A stretch of 32,104 nucleotides of DNA. Origin: Duganella lactea. GTDB lineage: Bacteria; Pseudomonadota; Gammaproteobacteria; Burkholderiales; Burkholderiaceae_D. Shown piece by piece: positions 16,574 through 27,428 of the stretch. The position numbers were made by a program, and so were the translations under genes. The first letter of the stretch is position 1; each line of letters opens with the position of its first letter. The stretch is from the NCBI RefSeq assembly GCF_009857505.1, contig NZ_WWCP01000049.1:1-32104 (forward strand), read 5' to 3'. The notes below the pieces were generated by a model. It was given only the letters and a program-made list of their open reading frames with translations, made no database searches and was not told the origin of the DNA.

Positions 16574-17893
16574 TTACTTTGCAATGCGCGCAAACGCGGT
16601 GAAATAGTCGGGGAAGGTCTTGTTCACGCATTTCGGATCGTTGATGCGGGTGGCCGCGCCCTTGCGCAGCGCGCCGTCCAGCGACACCAGCGAGAAGCAC
16701 ATCGCCATGCGGTGGTCGTCATAGGTGTCGATGGTGGCCGGCGCCAGGGCGGCCGCGGCCGGCGGCGTCACCTTGAGGTAGTCCGGCCCCTCCTCCACCG
16801 TGGCGCCGACCTTGCGCAGCTCGGCCGCCATGGCGGCGATGCGGTCGGTCTCCTTGACGCGCCAGCTGGCGATGTTGCGCAGCGTCGAGGTGCCGTCGGC
16901 GTACAGCGCGGCCACGGCGATGGTCATGGCGGCGTCCGGAATGTGATTGAAGTCGGCGTCGATGGCCTTCAGCGGGCCGTCGGCCTGCGCCTCGATCCAG
17001 TTGTCGCCCATGGTGATGCGCGCGCCCATCTGCGCCAGCGCGGCGGCGAAGCGCACATCGCCCTGGATCGAGTTGTTGCCCACGCCCTCGACCCGCACCG
17101 GCCCGCCGCCGATGGCGCCGGCCGCCAGGAAGTACGACGCCGACGAGGCGTCGCCCTCGACGTGGATGGTGCCCGGCGACTGGTAGACCTGGCCCGGCTG
17201 GATGGTGAACGAGGCCCAGCCATCCTGCTCGACCGTGACGCCGAAGCGGCGGATCAGGTTCAGCGTGATTTCGATGTAGGGCTTGGAAATCAGTTCGCCG
17301 ACGACGTCGATGGTGATCGCGTGCTCTTTGGCCATCAGCGGCGCCACCATCAGCAGCGCGGTCAGGAACTGGCTGGACACGTCGCCGCGCACCGACAGGC
17401 GCTCGCTGGTGATCTTGCCCTGCTTGATGTGCAGCGGCGGGAAACCCGGGTTGCCGGTGTACTCGACGTGGGTGCCGGCGGCGTTGAGCGCGTCCACCAG
17501 ATCGCCGATCGGGCGCTCGTGCATGCGCGGCACGCCGTGCAGCGTGTAGTCGCCGCCGATGACGGCCAGCGCGGCGGTCAGCGGGCGGATCGCCGTGCCG
17601 GCGTTGCCCATGAACAGATCGGCCGATTGGTTCGGCAGCACGCCGGCCACGCCGGTGACGTGGTGGATGGTGCCGGTGGCGGTTTGCTCCTCGGTCCATT
17701 CGACGCCGAGCGCGCGCAGCGCCGCCAGCATGACGGCGGTGTCGTCCGACGCCAGCAGATCGACGATATCGACCTTGCCTTGCGACAGCGCCGACAGCAG
17801 CAGGATGCGGTTGGAGATGGACTTGGAGCCCGGCAGGCGCACCGCGCCTTCAACGTGGGGGACCGTTTGCAGGTCGAGGTATTCGTGAGTCAT
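16574..17893 (-). CDS. aroA: 3-phosphoshikimate 1-carboxyvinyltransferase (EPSP synthase, class I type)
   Basis: It transfers enolpyruvyl from PEP to shikimate 3-phosphate, the penultimate step to chorismate. The protein has 439 residues. It shows LPGSKSISNR near the N-terminus (K24), the PEP loop GNAGTAIRPLTAAL (residues 96-109), RDGVPRMHERPIGDL-like GVPRMHERPIGDLVDAL, and the C-terminal DYDDHRMAM-type TYDDHRMAM. The T-A-x-R-P arrangement after GNAG is the class I form usually sensitive to glyphosate. Start: ATG 17893 (MTHEYLDLQTVP). It is separated from tyrA by a 96-bp gap containing a REP-like element, and from cmk by 5 bp. Confidence 0.97.
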   Translation of the reverse strand: MTHEYLDLQTVPHVEGAVRLPGSKSISNRILLLSALSQGKVDIVDLLASDDTAVMLAALRALGVEWTEEQTATGTIHHVTGVAGVLPNQSADLFMGNAGTAIRPLTAALAVIGGDYTLHGVPRMHERPIGDLVDALNAAGTHVEYTGNPGFPPLHIKQGKITSERLSVRGDVSSQFLTALLMVAPLMAKEHAITIDVVGELISKPYIEITLNLIRRFGVTVEQDGWASFTIQPGQVYQSPGTIHVEGDASSASYFLAAGAIGGGPVRVEGVGNNSIQGDVRFAAALAQMGARITMGDNWIEAQADGPLKAIDADFNHIPDAAMTIAVAALYADGTSTLRNIASWRVKETDRIAAMAAELRKVGATVEEGPDYLKVTPPAAAALAPATIDTYDDHRMAMCFSLVSLDGALRKGAATRINDPKCVNKTFPDYFTAFARIAK

Positions 17894-17910
17894 ACAATTC
17901 CTTTAGCGCC

Positions 17911-17989
17911 AGCCGTGGTTCCCGCGAAGGCGGGAACCCATGCTGAGCGCGCGTTCTATGGACTCCCGCCTGCGCGGGAGTGACAACGG
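17911..17989. repeat. Paired REP/MITE-like palindromes between tyrA and aroA
   Basis: Two hairpins: GGTTCCCGC-GAAG-GCGGGAACC (17917-17938, 9-bp perfect stem) and ACTCCCGC-CTGC-GCGGGAGT (17962-17981, 8-bp perfect stem), separated by 23 bp and themselves inverted with respect to each other (CCGTGG... / ...ACAACGG). This is the TTCCCGCgaagGCGGGAA unit that is dispersed in many betaproteobacteria. It occupies most of the 96-bp tyrA-aroA gap inside an otherwise tightly packed operon. Confidence 0.8.
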
Positions 17990-18904
17990 TTATTCTGCCT
18001 TATCGGGCGACGGCGGCGCCTCGGCCGCCTCGATCGCGGTGATCCACTGGTGGCGGGCCCGCTGCGCGTTGCTGTAGACCCGCTCCAGCGCCGCACCATC
18101 GCCGGCCGCCAGTCGCGCGCGCAACAGCGTCAATTGTGCCATGTACGCATCCAGCTCGGTCAGCAGCGCCGGCTGATTGGCCAGGCTGATGTCGCGCCAC
18201 ATCTCCGGCGACGAGCCAGCGATGCGGGTAAAGTCGCGGAAACCGCTGGCGGCGTACTGGAACAGCAAATCCGCATGCGGCTTGCGGGCGATATCGTCCA
18301 CCAGCGCATAGGCCAGCAAGTGCGGCAGATGGCTGACGGCGGCGAACACTTTATCGTGCTCCCGCGGCGTCAGGCGGTGGATGATGGCGCCGCAGGCACG
18401 CCAGGCGGCGGCCACCCGTTCGATATCGGCCGCGCTGTTTTCAGCCAGCGCGGTCAGCACCACTTTCTTGCCGATGTACAGATGATCGATGGCGGCGTCC
18501 GGGCCATTGGTCTCGCGCCCGGCGATCGGATGGCCCGGCACGAACTGCGCCACCTTGCCACCCAGCGCGCGGCGCGCGGCCGCCACCACGTCGGACTTGG
18601 TGCTGCCGGCGTCGGTGACCACGGCGCCCGCCGGCAGGTGCGGCGCGATCGCGGCCAGTATCGACTCGGTCTGCGCCACCGGCGCGGCCAGCAGCACCAG
18701 ATCGGCGCCGTGCAGCGCGGCGGCCAGCGAGGGCTCGCCGGTCACGCCGACGGCGTCGATGATGCCCAGCTCCAGCGCGCGCGCCATCGAGGCGGCCGAG
18801 CGGCCGACACCGACGATCTCGCGCACCGCGCCGGCCTTCTTCAGCGCCCGCGCAAACGAGCCGCCGATCAGGCCTACGCCGAAGATTACGACTTTGTTCA
18901 GCAT
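17990..18904 (-). CDS. tyrA: Prephenate dehydrogenase (TyrA family)
   Basis: A 304-residue NAD(P)-dependent enzyme that oxidatively decarboxylates prephenate to 4-hydroxyphenylpyruvate for tyrosine; related enzymes also use arogenate, and specificity cannot be read here. The Rossmann motif is VVIFGVGLIGGSFARAL at residues 5-21, followed by TDAGSTKSDV, the catalytic-region FVPGHPIAGRE and AAVSHLPHLLAYAL, all typical of the family. There is no chorismate mutase fusion (that is in pheA) and no ACT domain. Start: ATG 18904, immediately adjacent to the hisC stop (0 bp gap). The position between hisC and aroA fits a tyrosine/phenylalanine operon. Confidence 0.95.
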   Translation of the reverse strand: MLNKVVIFGVGLIGGSFARALKKAGAVREIVGVGRSAASMARALELGIIDAVGVTGEPSLAAALHGADLVLLAAPVAQTESILAAIAPHLPAGAVVTDAGSTKSDVVAAARRALGGKVAQFVPGHPIAGRETNGPDAAIDHLYIGKKVVLTALAENSAADIERVAAAWRACGAIIHRLTPREHDKVFAAVSHLPHLLAYALVDDIARKPHADLLFQYAASGFRDFTRIAGSSPEMWRDISLANQPALLTELDAYMAQLTLLRARLAAGDGAALERVYSNAQRARHQWITAIEAAEAPPSPDKAE

Positions 18905-20023
18905 TTATTCCGCCAGTGCGTTGGTCAGCGCTTCGATGCAGGCGTCATTCTCCTCCGGCAGGCCGATGGAGATACGCAGCCATTCCGGCAAGCCGTAGTT
19001 GCCGACCGGGCGCACGATCACGCCCTGCTTCAGCAGCGCCAGATTGATGCGCGCACCGGCGCCGGCATCGTCACCCACTTTCACCAGCACGAAGTTGCCA
19101 TACGATGGCACATACGCCAGTCCCAGCTTGTCGAACGCCGCCACGAACTGCTGGTAGCCGGCGTTGTTGTTCTCCGCGCCGCGTTGCAGGAAGGCCTGGT
19201 CGTTCAGCGCCGCGATCGCCGCCGCCTGCGCCAGCGAGTTGACATTGAACGGCTGGCGAATACGGTTCATCAGATCCGTCAGCGCCGGCTGCGCGATGGC
19301 GAAACCGACCCGCAGCCCCGCCAGGCCGTAGGCCTTCGAGAAGGTGCGCGACACCAGCAGGTTGGGATACCGCTTCACCCACTGCGCCGATTCGAACTGG
19401 TTTTCGGGCGCCAGGAATTCGTTGTACGCCTCGTCCAGCACCACCACCACGTGGGCCGGCACCTTGGCCAGAAACGCCTCGATGTCGGCGGCCGGAATAA
19501 AGGTGCCGGTCGGGTTGTTCGGGTTGGCGATGAACACCAGGCGCGTGTCGTCGCGGATCGCCGCCAGCATCGCCGGCAGGTCGTGGCCGTGCGCCCTGGC
19601 CGGCACCACGATGTGCCGCGCGCCGACGCCCTGCGTCGCCAATGCATACACCGCGAACGAATACTGCGAATACACGACCGACTGGCCGCGCTCCACAAAC
19701 GCGTGCGCGGCGATTTCCAGAATGTCGTTGGAGCCGTTGCCCAGCGTGATCCAGTCGGCCGGCACGTCATAGCGCCGCGACAGCGCGCCTTTCAGGTCAA
19801 AGCCGTTGGCGTCCGGGTAGCGCCCCAGTTCGGCGACGGCGGCGGCCATCGCCTGCCGGGCCGATTCCGGCACGCCGAACGGGTTCTCGTTGGACGCCAG
19901 CTTGACGATGCTGGCCTCATCCAGGCCGAATTCGCGCGCCACTTCGGCGATCGGTTTGCCGGCCTGGTAAGGGGCGATGGCGCGGACGTATTCAGGTCCG
20001 TAATGCTTGCTCAGATTGCTCAT
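18905..20023 (-). CDS. hisC: Histidinol-phosphate / aromatic aminotransferase (HisC type)
   Basis: A 372-residue fold-type I PLP aminotransferase. It shows IVKLASNENPFGVP, NGSNDILE, IANPNNPTGTFIP, VVLDEAYNEF, and the PLP lysine K230 in SRTFSKAYGLAGLRVG. The family acts on imidazole-acetol phosphate in histidine synthesis, but many paralogues handle phenylpyruvate and hydroxyphenylpyruvate. Its place between pheA and tyrA suggests that here it supplies the final transamination to Phe and Tyr (inference); a second hisC would then lie with the his genes. Start: ATG 20023; 13 bp after the pheA stop. Confidence 0.93.
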   Translation of the reverse strand: MSNLSKHYGPEYVRAIAPYQAGKPIAEVAREFGLDEASIVKLASNENPFGVPESARQAMAAAVAELGRYPDANGFDLKGALSRRYDVPADWITLGNGSNDILEIAAHAFVERGQSVVYSQYSFAVYALATQGVGARHIVVPARAHGHDLPAMLAAIRDDTRLVFIANPNNPTGTFIPAADIEAFLAKVPAHVVVVLDEAYNEFLAPENQFESAQWVKRYPNLLVSRTFSKAYGLAGLRVGFAIAQPALTDLMNRIRQPFNVNSLAQAAAIAALNDQAFLQRGAENNNAGYQQFVAAFDKLGLAYVPSYGNFVLVKVGDDAGAGARINLALLKQGVIVRPVGNYGLPEWLRISIGLPEENDACIEALTNALAE

Positions 20024-20036
20024 AGTGTCTCTCTGT

Positions 20037-21110
20037 TCAGGTCAGGCTGACCGGGTAGGAACCCAGCACCTTGAAGAAGGCGGCGTTGTTCTGCAGTTCG
20101 GTCAGCGCCCTGGCGACGCCCTCGTCCTGCAAGTGGCCCTGCACGTCGACGTAGAAGTAGTACTCCCAGGCGCCGGTGCGCGCCGGGCGCGACTCAAAGC
20201 GCGTCATCGACACGCCATGCTGCGCCAGCGAGCCAAGCAGACGATAGATCGATCCCGCCTTGTGCGGCGCCGCCAGCGCCAGCGAGGTGCGGTCCTCGCC
20301 CGATGGGCCGGCCTGCAGCGTGCCGATCACGGCGAAGCGGGTGCGGTTGTGCGGGTCGTCCTGGATATTGGCCTTGACCGTGCCCAGGCTGTAGCGCACC
20401 CCGGCGCGCTCGCCGGCGATGGCCGCCAGCGCGTGATTGTCGCGCGCCATGCGCGCCGCCTCGGCGTTGGACGACACGGCGATCCGCTCCAGGTCCGGGT
20501 AGTTATTGTTCAGCCAGATCTGGCACTGCGCCAGTGCCTGCGCGTGGGCGCAGATGGCGGTCACGCCGTCCATATTGCCGCTGCCGGTCAGCAGGCTGTG
20601 ACGCACGGCGATCGACACCTCGCCACTGATGGTCAACGGCGTATGCAGCAGCAGGTCGAGCGTGCGGCCGATCGCGCCCTCGGTCGAATTCTCGACCGGC
20701 ACCACGCCGAATTCCGCCGTTCCCGCCTCGGTGGCGCGGAACACTTCATCGATCGAGGCGCACGACAGCACATCGACCGCCGTGCCGAATTGTTCGTACA
20801 CCGCCTGTTCGCTGTAGGTGCCGGCCGGGCCGAGGAAGGCCACGGTGACGCGTTTTTCCAGCGCGCGGCAGGCCGACATGATTTCGCGCCAGATGGTTTG
20901 CAGCTCGGCGTTGCCCATCGGGCCGGGATTGCGCCCGGCCACGCCGCGCAGCACCTGCGCCTCGCGCTCCGGACGGAATACCGGTGCGCCGGTTTCGGCC
21001 TTCACATGGCCAACCGCCTGCGCCACGCGCGCGCGCTGGTTCAGCAGGTCGAGAATTTGCGCGTCGATCGAGTCGATCTGCTCGCGCAAGGGTTTGAGTT
21101 TGTCGTTCAT
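20037..21110 (-). CDS. pheA: Bifunctional chorismate mutase / prephenate dehydratase
   Basis: A 357-residue P-protein. Residues ~1-85 are an AroQ chorismate mutase (LREQIDSIDAQILDLLNQRA ... VFRPEREAQVLR). Residues ~88-265 are the prephenate dehydratase (VAFLGPAGTYSEQA, VVPVENSTEGAIGRTLD, and the catalytic-region NRTRFAVIG). Residues ~275-350 form an ACT domain with FESRPARTGAWEYYFYVD, the site of phenylalanine feedback binding. The usual G-A-L of the first ACT motif reads AGSIYRLL, a mild change that may or may not alter feedback. It converts chorismate to phenylpyruvate. Start: ATG 21110, 3 bp after the serC stop, so it is coupled. Confidence 0.96.
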   Translation of the reverse strand: MNDKLKPLREQIDSIDAQILDLLNQRARVAQAVGHVKAETGAPVFRPEREAQVLRGVAGRNPGPMGNAELQTIWREIMSACRALEKRVTVAFLGPAGTYSEQAVYEQFGTAVDVLSCASIDEVFRATEAGTAEFGVVPVENSTEGAIGRTLDLLLHTPLTISGEVSIAVRHSLLTGSGNMDGVTAICAHAQALAQCQIWLNNNYPDLERIAVSSNAEAARMARDNHALAAIAGERAGVRYSLGTVKANIQDDPHNRTRFAVIGTLQAGPSGEDRTSLALAAPHKAGSIYRLLGSLAQHGVSMTRFESRPARTGAWEYYFYVDVQGHLQDEGVARALTELQNNAAFFKVLGSYPVSLT

Positions 21111-21113
21111 GGC

Positions 21114-22205
21114 TTATTGGGCCGCCTGGGCGGCGAATTCGTTCAAGTAGTCAACCAGCGCTTGCACGCCCTCGATAGGCATCGCGTTGTAGATCGATGC
21201 GCGCATGCCGCCAACGGACTTGTGGCCCTTCAGCTGTAGCAGTCCGCGCGCCTTGGCGCCGGCCAGAAATGCTTCGTTCCTGCTCTCGTCCTTCAGGTAG
21301 AAAGGCACGTTCATGCGCGAGCGGTTGTGTGGCGCCACGCGCGTTGTGTAAAAATCGCTGGCGTCGAGCGCGGTGTACAACAGCTCGGCCTTGGCCTGGG
21401 CACGGCGCTCCATCTCGGCCACGCCGCCCTGCCGCTTCAGCCACTGGAACACCAGGCCGGCGATGTAGATGCCGTAGGTGGGCGGCGTGTTGTACATCGA
21501 GTCGTTGTCGGCCACCAGCTTGAAGTCGAAGGCCGACGGACAAACCGGCAGCGCCTTGCCCAGCAGGTCTTCGCGGATGATGACGATGGTGACGCCGGCC
21601 GGGCCGATATTCTTCTGCGCGCCGGCGAAGATCACGCCGTACTTCGACACGTCGATCCGGCGCGACAGAATGTGCGACGACATGTCGGCCACCAGCGTCA
21701 CGTCCTTCAGGCGCGGATCATCGAAGTCCGGCTGGTACTCGACACCGCCGATGGTCTCGTTGGTGCACATGTGCAGGTAGGCGGCGCCGGGCGTCAGCTG
21801 CCAGCCGGCCTGCGGCGGCACTTCCGTGGTCGACGAGGCGGCCACGTTGACGTTGGCGTATTTGCGGGCTTCCTTGATGGACTTGTCCGACCACGAACCG
21901 GTGTGGATAAAATCGATGGTTGCGCCGGCGGGCTTGTGGCCCAGCAGGTTCAACGGAATCAGGGCGTTCTGCGACAGTCCGCCGCCCTGCATGAACAAGA
22001 TCTTGTAATTGTCCGGTACTGCCAGCAGCTCGCGCAGATCGCGCTCGGCCGCCTGGTAAATCGAGATGAATTCCGGTCCGCGGTGGCTCATCTCCATCAC
22101 CGACATGCCGCTGCCATGCCAGTCCAGCATTTCGGCGGCGGCCTGCGCCAGCACCTCCTTCGGCAAGACGGCAGGGCCGGCGGAGAAGTTGTAGATGTGC
22201 GTCAT
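21114..22205 (-). CDS. serC: Phosphoserine aminotransferase
   Basis: A 363-residue PLP enzyme converting 3-phosphohydroxypyruvate to phosphoserine and also serving pyridoxine synthesis. Motifs: YNFSAGPAVLPKEVL at the N-terminus, SVMEMSHRGPEF, MQGGGLSQ, the PLP lysine K198 in FAGAQKNIGPAG, and the C-terminal GHKSVGGMRASIYNAMP. Length equals that of E. coli SerC (362). Start: ATG 22205. It lies 18 bp after the DUF2059 gene and heads the serine/aromatic block; the serC-pheA-hisC-tyrA-aroA order is conserved in betaproteobacteria. Confidence 0.97.
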   Translation of the reverse strand: MTHIYNFSAGPAVLPKEVLAQAAAEMLDWHGSGMSVMEMSHRGPEFISIYQAAERDLRELLAVPDNYKILFMQGGGLSQNALIPLNLLGHKPAGATIDFIHTGSWSDKSIKEARKYANVNVAASSTTEVPPQAGWQLTPGAAYLHMCTNETIGGVEYQPDFDDPRLKDVTLVADMSSHILSRRIDVSKYGVIFAGAQKNIGPAGVTIVIIREDLLGKALPVCPSAFDFKLVADNDSMYNTPPTYGIYIAGLVFQWLKRQGGVAEMERRAQAKAELLYTALDASDFYTTRVAPHNRSRMNVPFYLKDESRNEAFLAGAKARGLLQLKGHKSVGGMRASIYNAMPIEGVQALVDYLNEFAAQAAQ

Positions 22206-22223
22206 TGCGTTCCTTAGTGTGAT

Positions 22224-22778
22224 TTATTTCTGTTCCTGCTGCAGCTTCTGCATCATCGGGCCGACGCGGCGCGCGACAATCTGCTGGCCGACCTGCATGC
22301 CCTCGCCCATCAGCTGCGGCATCTTGGTCAGCATCTTGGCGCCGACCGGCGTGCGGTAGAAGGCGGTGATCTGCCTCAGCTCATCGGCGCTGAAGTTGCG
22401 CGCGTAGATCGGCACCGTCTGGTTGAGGATGTCGTCAACGATGGTCGGATCGCTCAGCACCGATTGCATGGCGCTGACGGCCTTCGGCAGCTCGGCCTCC
22501 ATCTTGGCCAGCGCCTTCTGCTTGTCGTCCGCGCTGAACTTTGGATTATTGTTGATCGACGCCTCGGCGCCGGCGCGCATCGAGGCCGCCATGCCCTGCG
22601 ACATCTGCTGCATCATGCCCTGCAACACCGAGCGGTAGTTCATCGAGTCGAACAGCTCTTTGGCGGCGGCCGATGCGGCCGGATCGGCCTGCTGCTGCTG
22701 CTGAGCGAAGGCCGGGGCGGCGGACAGCGCCAGCGAAGTCACTAATGCGGTCACCACGGATGCGACGATTTTTTTCAT
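22224..22778 (-). CDS. Periplasmic DUF2059 protein
   Basis: A 184-residue protein with a signal peptide (MKKIVASVVTALVTSLALSA ... AFA) and a Gln-rich start of the mature part. The body is a helical DUF2059 domain, with the hallmark FSADELRQITAFYRTPVGAKML close to the end (given here as YARNFSADELRQI and FYRTPVGAKML). The function of DUF2059 is not established. Start: ATG 22778 with a good ribosome site (GAGGAGAC, ~7 bp); upstream in-frame codons run into the gyrA terminator. It stands between gyrA and serC, after the gyrA terminator and 18 bp before serC, so it probably heads the serC transcript. Confidence 0.87.
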   Translation of the reverse strand: MKKIVASVVTALVTSLALSAAPAFAQQQQQADPAASAAAKELFDSMNYRSVLQGMMQQMSQGMAASMRAGAEASINNNPKFSADDKQKALAKMEAELPKAVSAMQSVLSDPTIVDDILNQTVPIYARNFSADELRQITAFYRTPVGAKMLTKMPQLMGEGMQVGQQIVARRVGPMMQKLQQEQK

Positions 22779-22795
22779 GTTGTCTCCTCTATCAA

Positions 22796-22841
22796 TAAAA
22801 ACGGGGCCAGTTCTATTGTCGCGCAATAGTCGTGGCCCCGC
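22796..22841 (-). terminator. Rho-independent terminator after gyrA
   Basis: On the minus strand CGGGGCCA pairs with TGGCCCCG (22833-22840 and 22802-22809), with an inner CTATTG / CAATAG stem, followed by five T. It lies 21 bp past the gyrA stop and before the DUF2059 start. Confidence 0.88.
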
Positions 22842-22861
22842 GGGTTCCCGTCCAGTGACGC

Positions 22862-25492
<2,631 letters not shown>

Positions 25493-25521
25493 TGGCGGGT
25501 CGTTTTACTGTGGTTTATTAA

Positions 25522-25556
25522 GCCTGTCCCAAGGGACAGGCAAGCGTACGATTTTA
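25522..25556 (-). promoter_or_regulatory. gyrA upstream region: -10-like box and perfect palindrome
   Basis: On the minus strand a TAAAAT box (25556-25551) is followed by a perfect palindrome, GCCTGTCCC-TT-GGGACAGGC (25541-25522), about 10 bp downstream, and then by the gyrA start 30 bp on. No good -35 was found. The palindrome would lie at the 5' end of the message and could be an operator or an mRNA hairpin. Confidence 0.5.
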
Positions 25557-25560
25557 GCAT

Positions 25561-25896
25561 GGGCGCACGGCAACCAGCGGAAAACCGCGCTCAGCCTGTA
25601 TTGGTGCGGTGTTGCACAGCGCGGCGCATCGTAACAAGTTGTAATATTCATGACACATTACTCAATTATTATCGACAATCGCGTTGCAACAAAACAACAT
25701 TTTGGTCGAATCCGAAATGGCACCGTGTTGGAGCTCACTAAACGACTTTAATCGCTTGTGGCAAAATGGACGAGAAGTCAATTGCTTGATTCGCAAGCGG
25801 GAAATGTGCCTGACGACCTACGTGGTAGAATTCCTCCACGCAAGAAACTCCGTCACGCAGTTTTCTGCAGATATCACCCCCGAAAGGAAGAAAAAT
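25561..25896 (+). promoter_or_regulatory. Long ompA leader between gyrA and ompA
   Basis: This 336-bp stretch has no gene. It is less GC-rich than its neighbours. It contains a 20-bp near-palindrome at 25821-25840 (CGTGG ... CCACG, with AGAATT inside) overlapping a TAGAAT box (25826-25831), and a smaller GCTTG-N5-CAAGC at 25784-25798. A good ribosome site (AAAGGAAG) precedes the ompA ATG. No convincing -35 was identified. Confidence 0.5.
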
Positions 25897-26607
25897 ATGA
25901 AAAAACTGATTTCGATGTTAGCCATCTCGGCTGCATTCGCTGGCTCGGCCATCGCCCAAACCGCACCAACCGCGCCTCCTTACGCCCCAGTCACGCAGGA
26001 CATCAAGGCGGCAACGCCGAAGAGCGCCTACGTGCAGGACGCCCGCGGCGTCATCGCCCGTGACCCGTTCGGCCTGTGCTGGCGCACCGGCTACTGGACC
26101 CCGGCCGACGCCGTGCCAGGTTGCGACCTGCCACTGTGCGTAGAGCCGGAAAAACTGGAAAACGGCAAGTGCGTCGCACCGCCGCCACCAGTGGTGCCAG
26201 CGCCACCAGCGCCAACCCCGATGGAAGCACCAAAACCGGTGCCAGTGCCAACCGCACAAAAAGTGAGCTTCGCCGCTGACGCCTTCTTCGACTTCGACAA
26301 GTCGGTCCTGAAACCAGAAGGCAAAGCCAAGCTGGACGACCTGACCTCGAAACTGGGCTCGATCAACCTGGAAGTCATCATCGCCGTGGGTCACACCGAC
26401 TCGATCGGTACCGATGAGTACAACCAGAAGCTGTCGGTACGCCGTGCGGAAGCGGTCAAAGCCTACATCATCTCGAAAGGCGTTGACGCCAACCGCGTGT
26501 ACACCGAAGGCAAAGGCAAGAAACAGCCTGTGGCGGACAACAAAACCGCTGAAGGCCGCGCCAAAAACCGTCGCGTAGAGATCGAAGTGGTCGGCACCGC
26601 CAAGTAA
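25897..26607 (+). CDS. ompA: OmpA-family protein without the barrel domain
   Basis: A 236-residue protein. A signal peptide (MKKLISMLAISAAFAGSAIA, then QTAP) is followed by ~70 residues with a paired-cysteine segment (C near WRTGYW, CDLPLC, GKCVAPP), a Pro-rich linker (~residues 92-120), and a C-terminal OmpA_C peptidoglycan-binding domain with FFDFDKSVLKPEGKAKLDDL and GHTDSIGTDEYNQKLSVRRA, including the Asp and Arg that bind meso-diaminopimelate. The N-terminal part is far too short for the eight-strand barrel of E. coli OmpA, as is usual for this Burkholderiales type. Start: ATG 25897 with AAAGGAAG nine bases before. A very strong terminator follows. It is the gene divergent from gyrA and probably highly expressed. 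Confidence 0.94.
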   Translation: MKKLISMLAISAAFAGSAIAQTAPTAPPYAPVTQDIKAATPKSAYVQDARGVIARDPFGLCWRTGYWTPADAVPGCDLPLCVEPEKLENGKCVAPPPPVVPAPPAPTPMEAPKPVPVPTAQKVSFAADAFFDFDKSVLKPEGKAKLDDLTSKLGSINLEVIIAVGHTDSIGTDEYNQKLSVRRAEAVKAYIISKGVDANRVYTEGKGKKQPVADNKTAEGRAKNRRVEIEVVGTAK

Positions 26608-26624
26608 TCACTGAGCATCGCCCC

Positions 26625-26684
26625 AAAAGCCCCGTCGGCACTGAGCGCGATCTGATCGCGCTCAGCCCGACGGGGCTTTTTTTT
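26625..26684 (+). terminator. Strong rho-independent terminator after ompA
   Basis: A 14-bp stem (AAAAGCCCCGTCGG, 26625-26638, with its exact complement at 26667-26680) is stacked on an 11-bp stem (CTGAGCGCGAT / ATCGCGCTCAG) with a 3-nt loop, ending in eight T. The flanking A and T tracts could let it work in both directions. Confidence 0.97.
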
Positions 26685-26730
26685 ATGCGGTGCTTTAGAA
26701 TAGCGAAATTAGCCTTTTAAAATTGTTGCC

Positions 26731-27426
26731 ATGAACGCCGATCCATTAGAACTGCAAAAATTCGCCGACCTCGCGCACCGCTGGTGGGACCCGACCTCGG
26801 AATTCCGTCCGCTGCACGAAATCAACCCGCTGCGCCTGGAATGGATCAACGCCCGCGCGCCGCTGGCCGGCAAGCAGGTGATCGACATCGGCTGCGGCGG
26901 CGGCATCCTGACCGAGTCGATGGCGCGCAAGGGCGCCACCGTCACCGGCATCGACCTCGGCGAAAAAGCGCTGAAAGTGGCCGACCTGCATTCGCTGGAA
27001 TCCGGCGTGCAGGTGCGCTATAAGCTGATCGCCGCCGAGGAGATGGCGGCGCAGGAAGCCGGTCAGTATGACGTGGTGACCTGCATGGAGATGCTGGAAC
27101 ACGTGCCGGACCCGGCCGCCATCGTGCGTGCCTGCGCGGCGTTGGTCAAACCGGGCGGCCAGGTGTTCTTCTCGACGCTGAACCGCAATCCGAAGTCCTA
27201 TCTGTTCGCCATCATCGGCGCCGAGTACCTGTTGCGCATGCTGCCCAAGGGCACCCATGATTACCAAAAATTCATCACGCCGTCCGAGCTGTCGCAGTAC
27301 CTCCGCAGCGCCGGGCTGGAAGTGGCCGGCCTCAAGGGCATGGGCTACAACCCGCTGACCAAGATCTATTCGCTCAACGACGACACCAGCGTCAACTATC
27401 TGGTGGCCGCGCGCCGCCCACTGTGA
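26731..27426 (+). CDS. ubiG: Ubiquinone biosynthesis O-methyltransferase
   Basis: A 231-residue SAM-dependent methyltransferase that performs both O-methylations in ubiquinone synthesis. The N-terminus FADLAHRWWDPTSEFRPLHE is the UbiG-specific region. The SAM motif is VIDIGCGGGILTESMARKG, then TGIDLGEKAL and CMEMLEHVPDP. The C-terminus GMGYNPLTKIYSL is also typical. E. coli UbiG is 240 residues. Start: ATG 26731 (MNADPLELQKFADL). It overlaps the next gene by a GTGA or is separated by 2 bp, so it is co-transcribed with gph. Confidence 0.97.
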   Translation: MNADPLELQKFADLAHRWWDPTSEFRPLHEINPLRLEWINARAPLAGKQVIDIGCGGGILTESMARKGATVTGIDLGEKALKVADLHSLESGVQVRYKLIAAEEMAAQEAGQYDVVTCMEMLEHVPDPAAIVRACAALVKPGGQVFFSTLNRNPKSYLFAIIGAEYLLRMLPKGTHDYQKFITPSELSQYLRSAGLEVAGLKGMGYNPLTKIYSLNDDTSVNYLVAARRPL

Positions 27427-27428
27427 CC

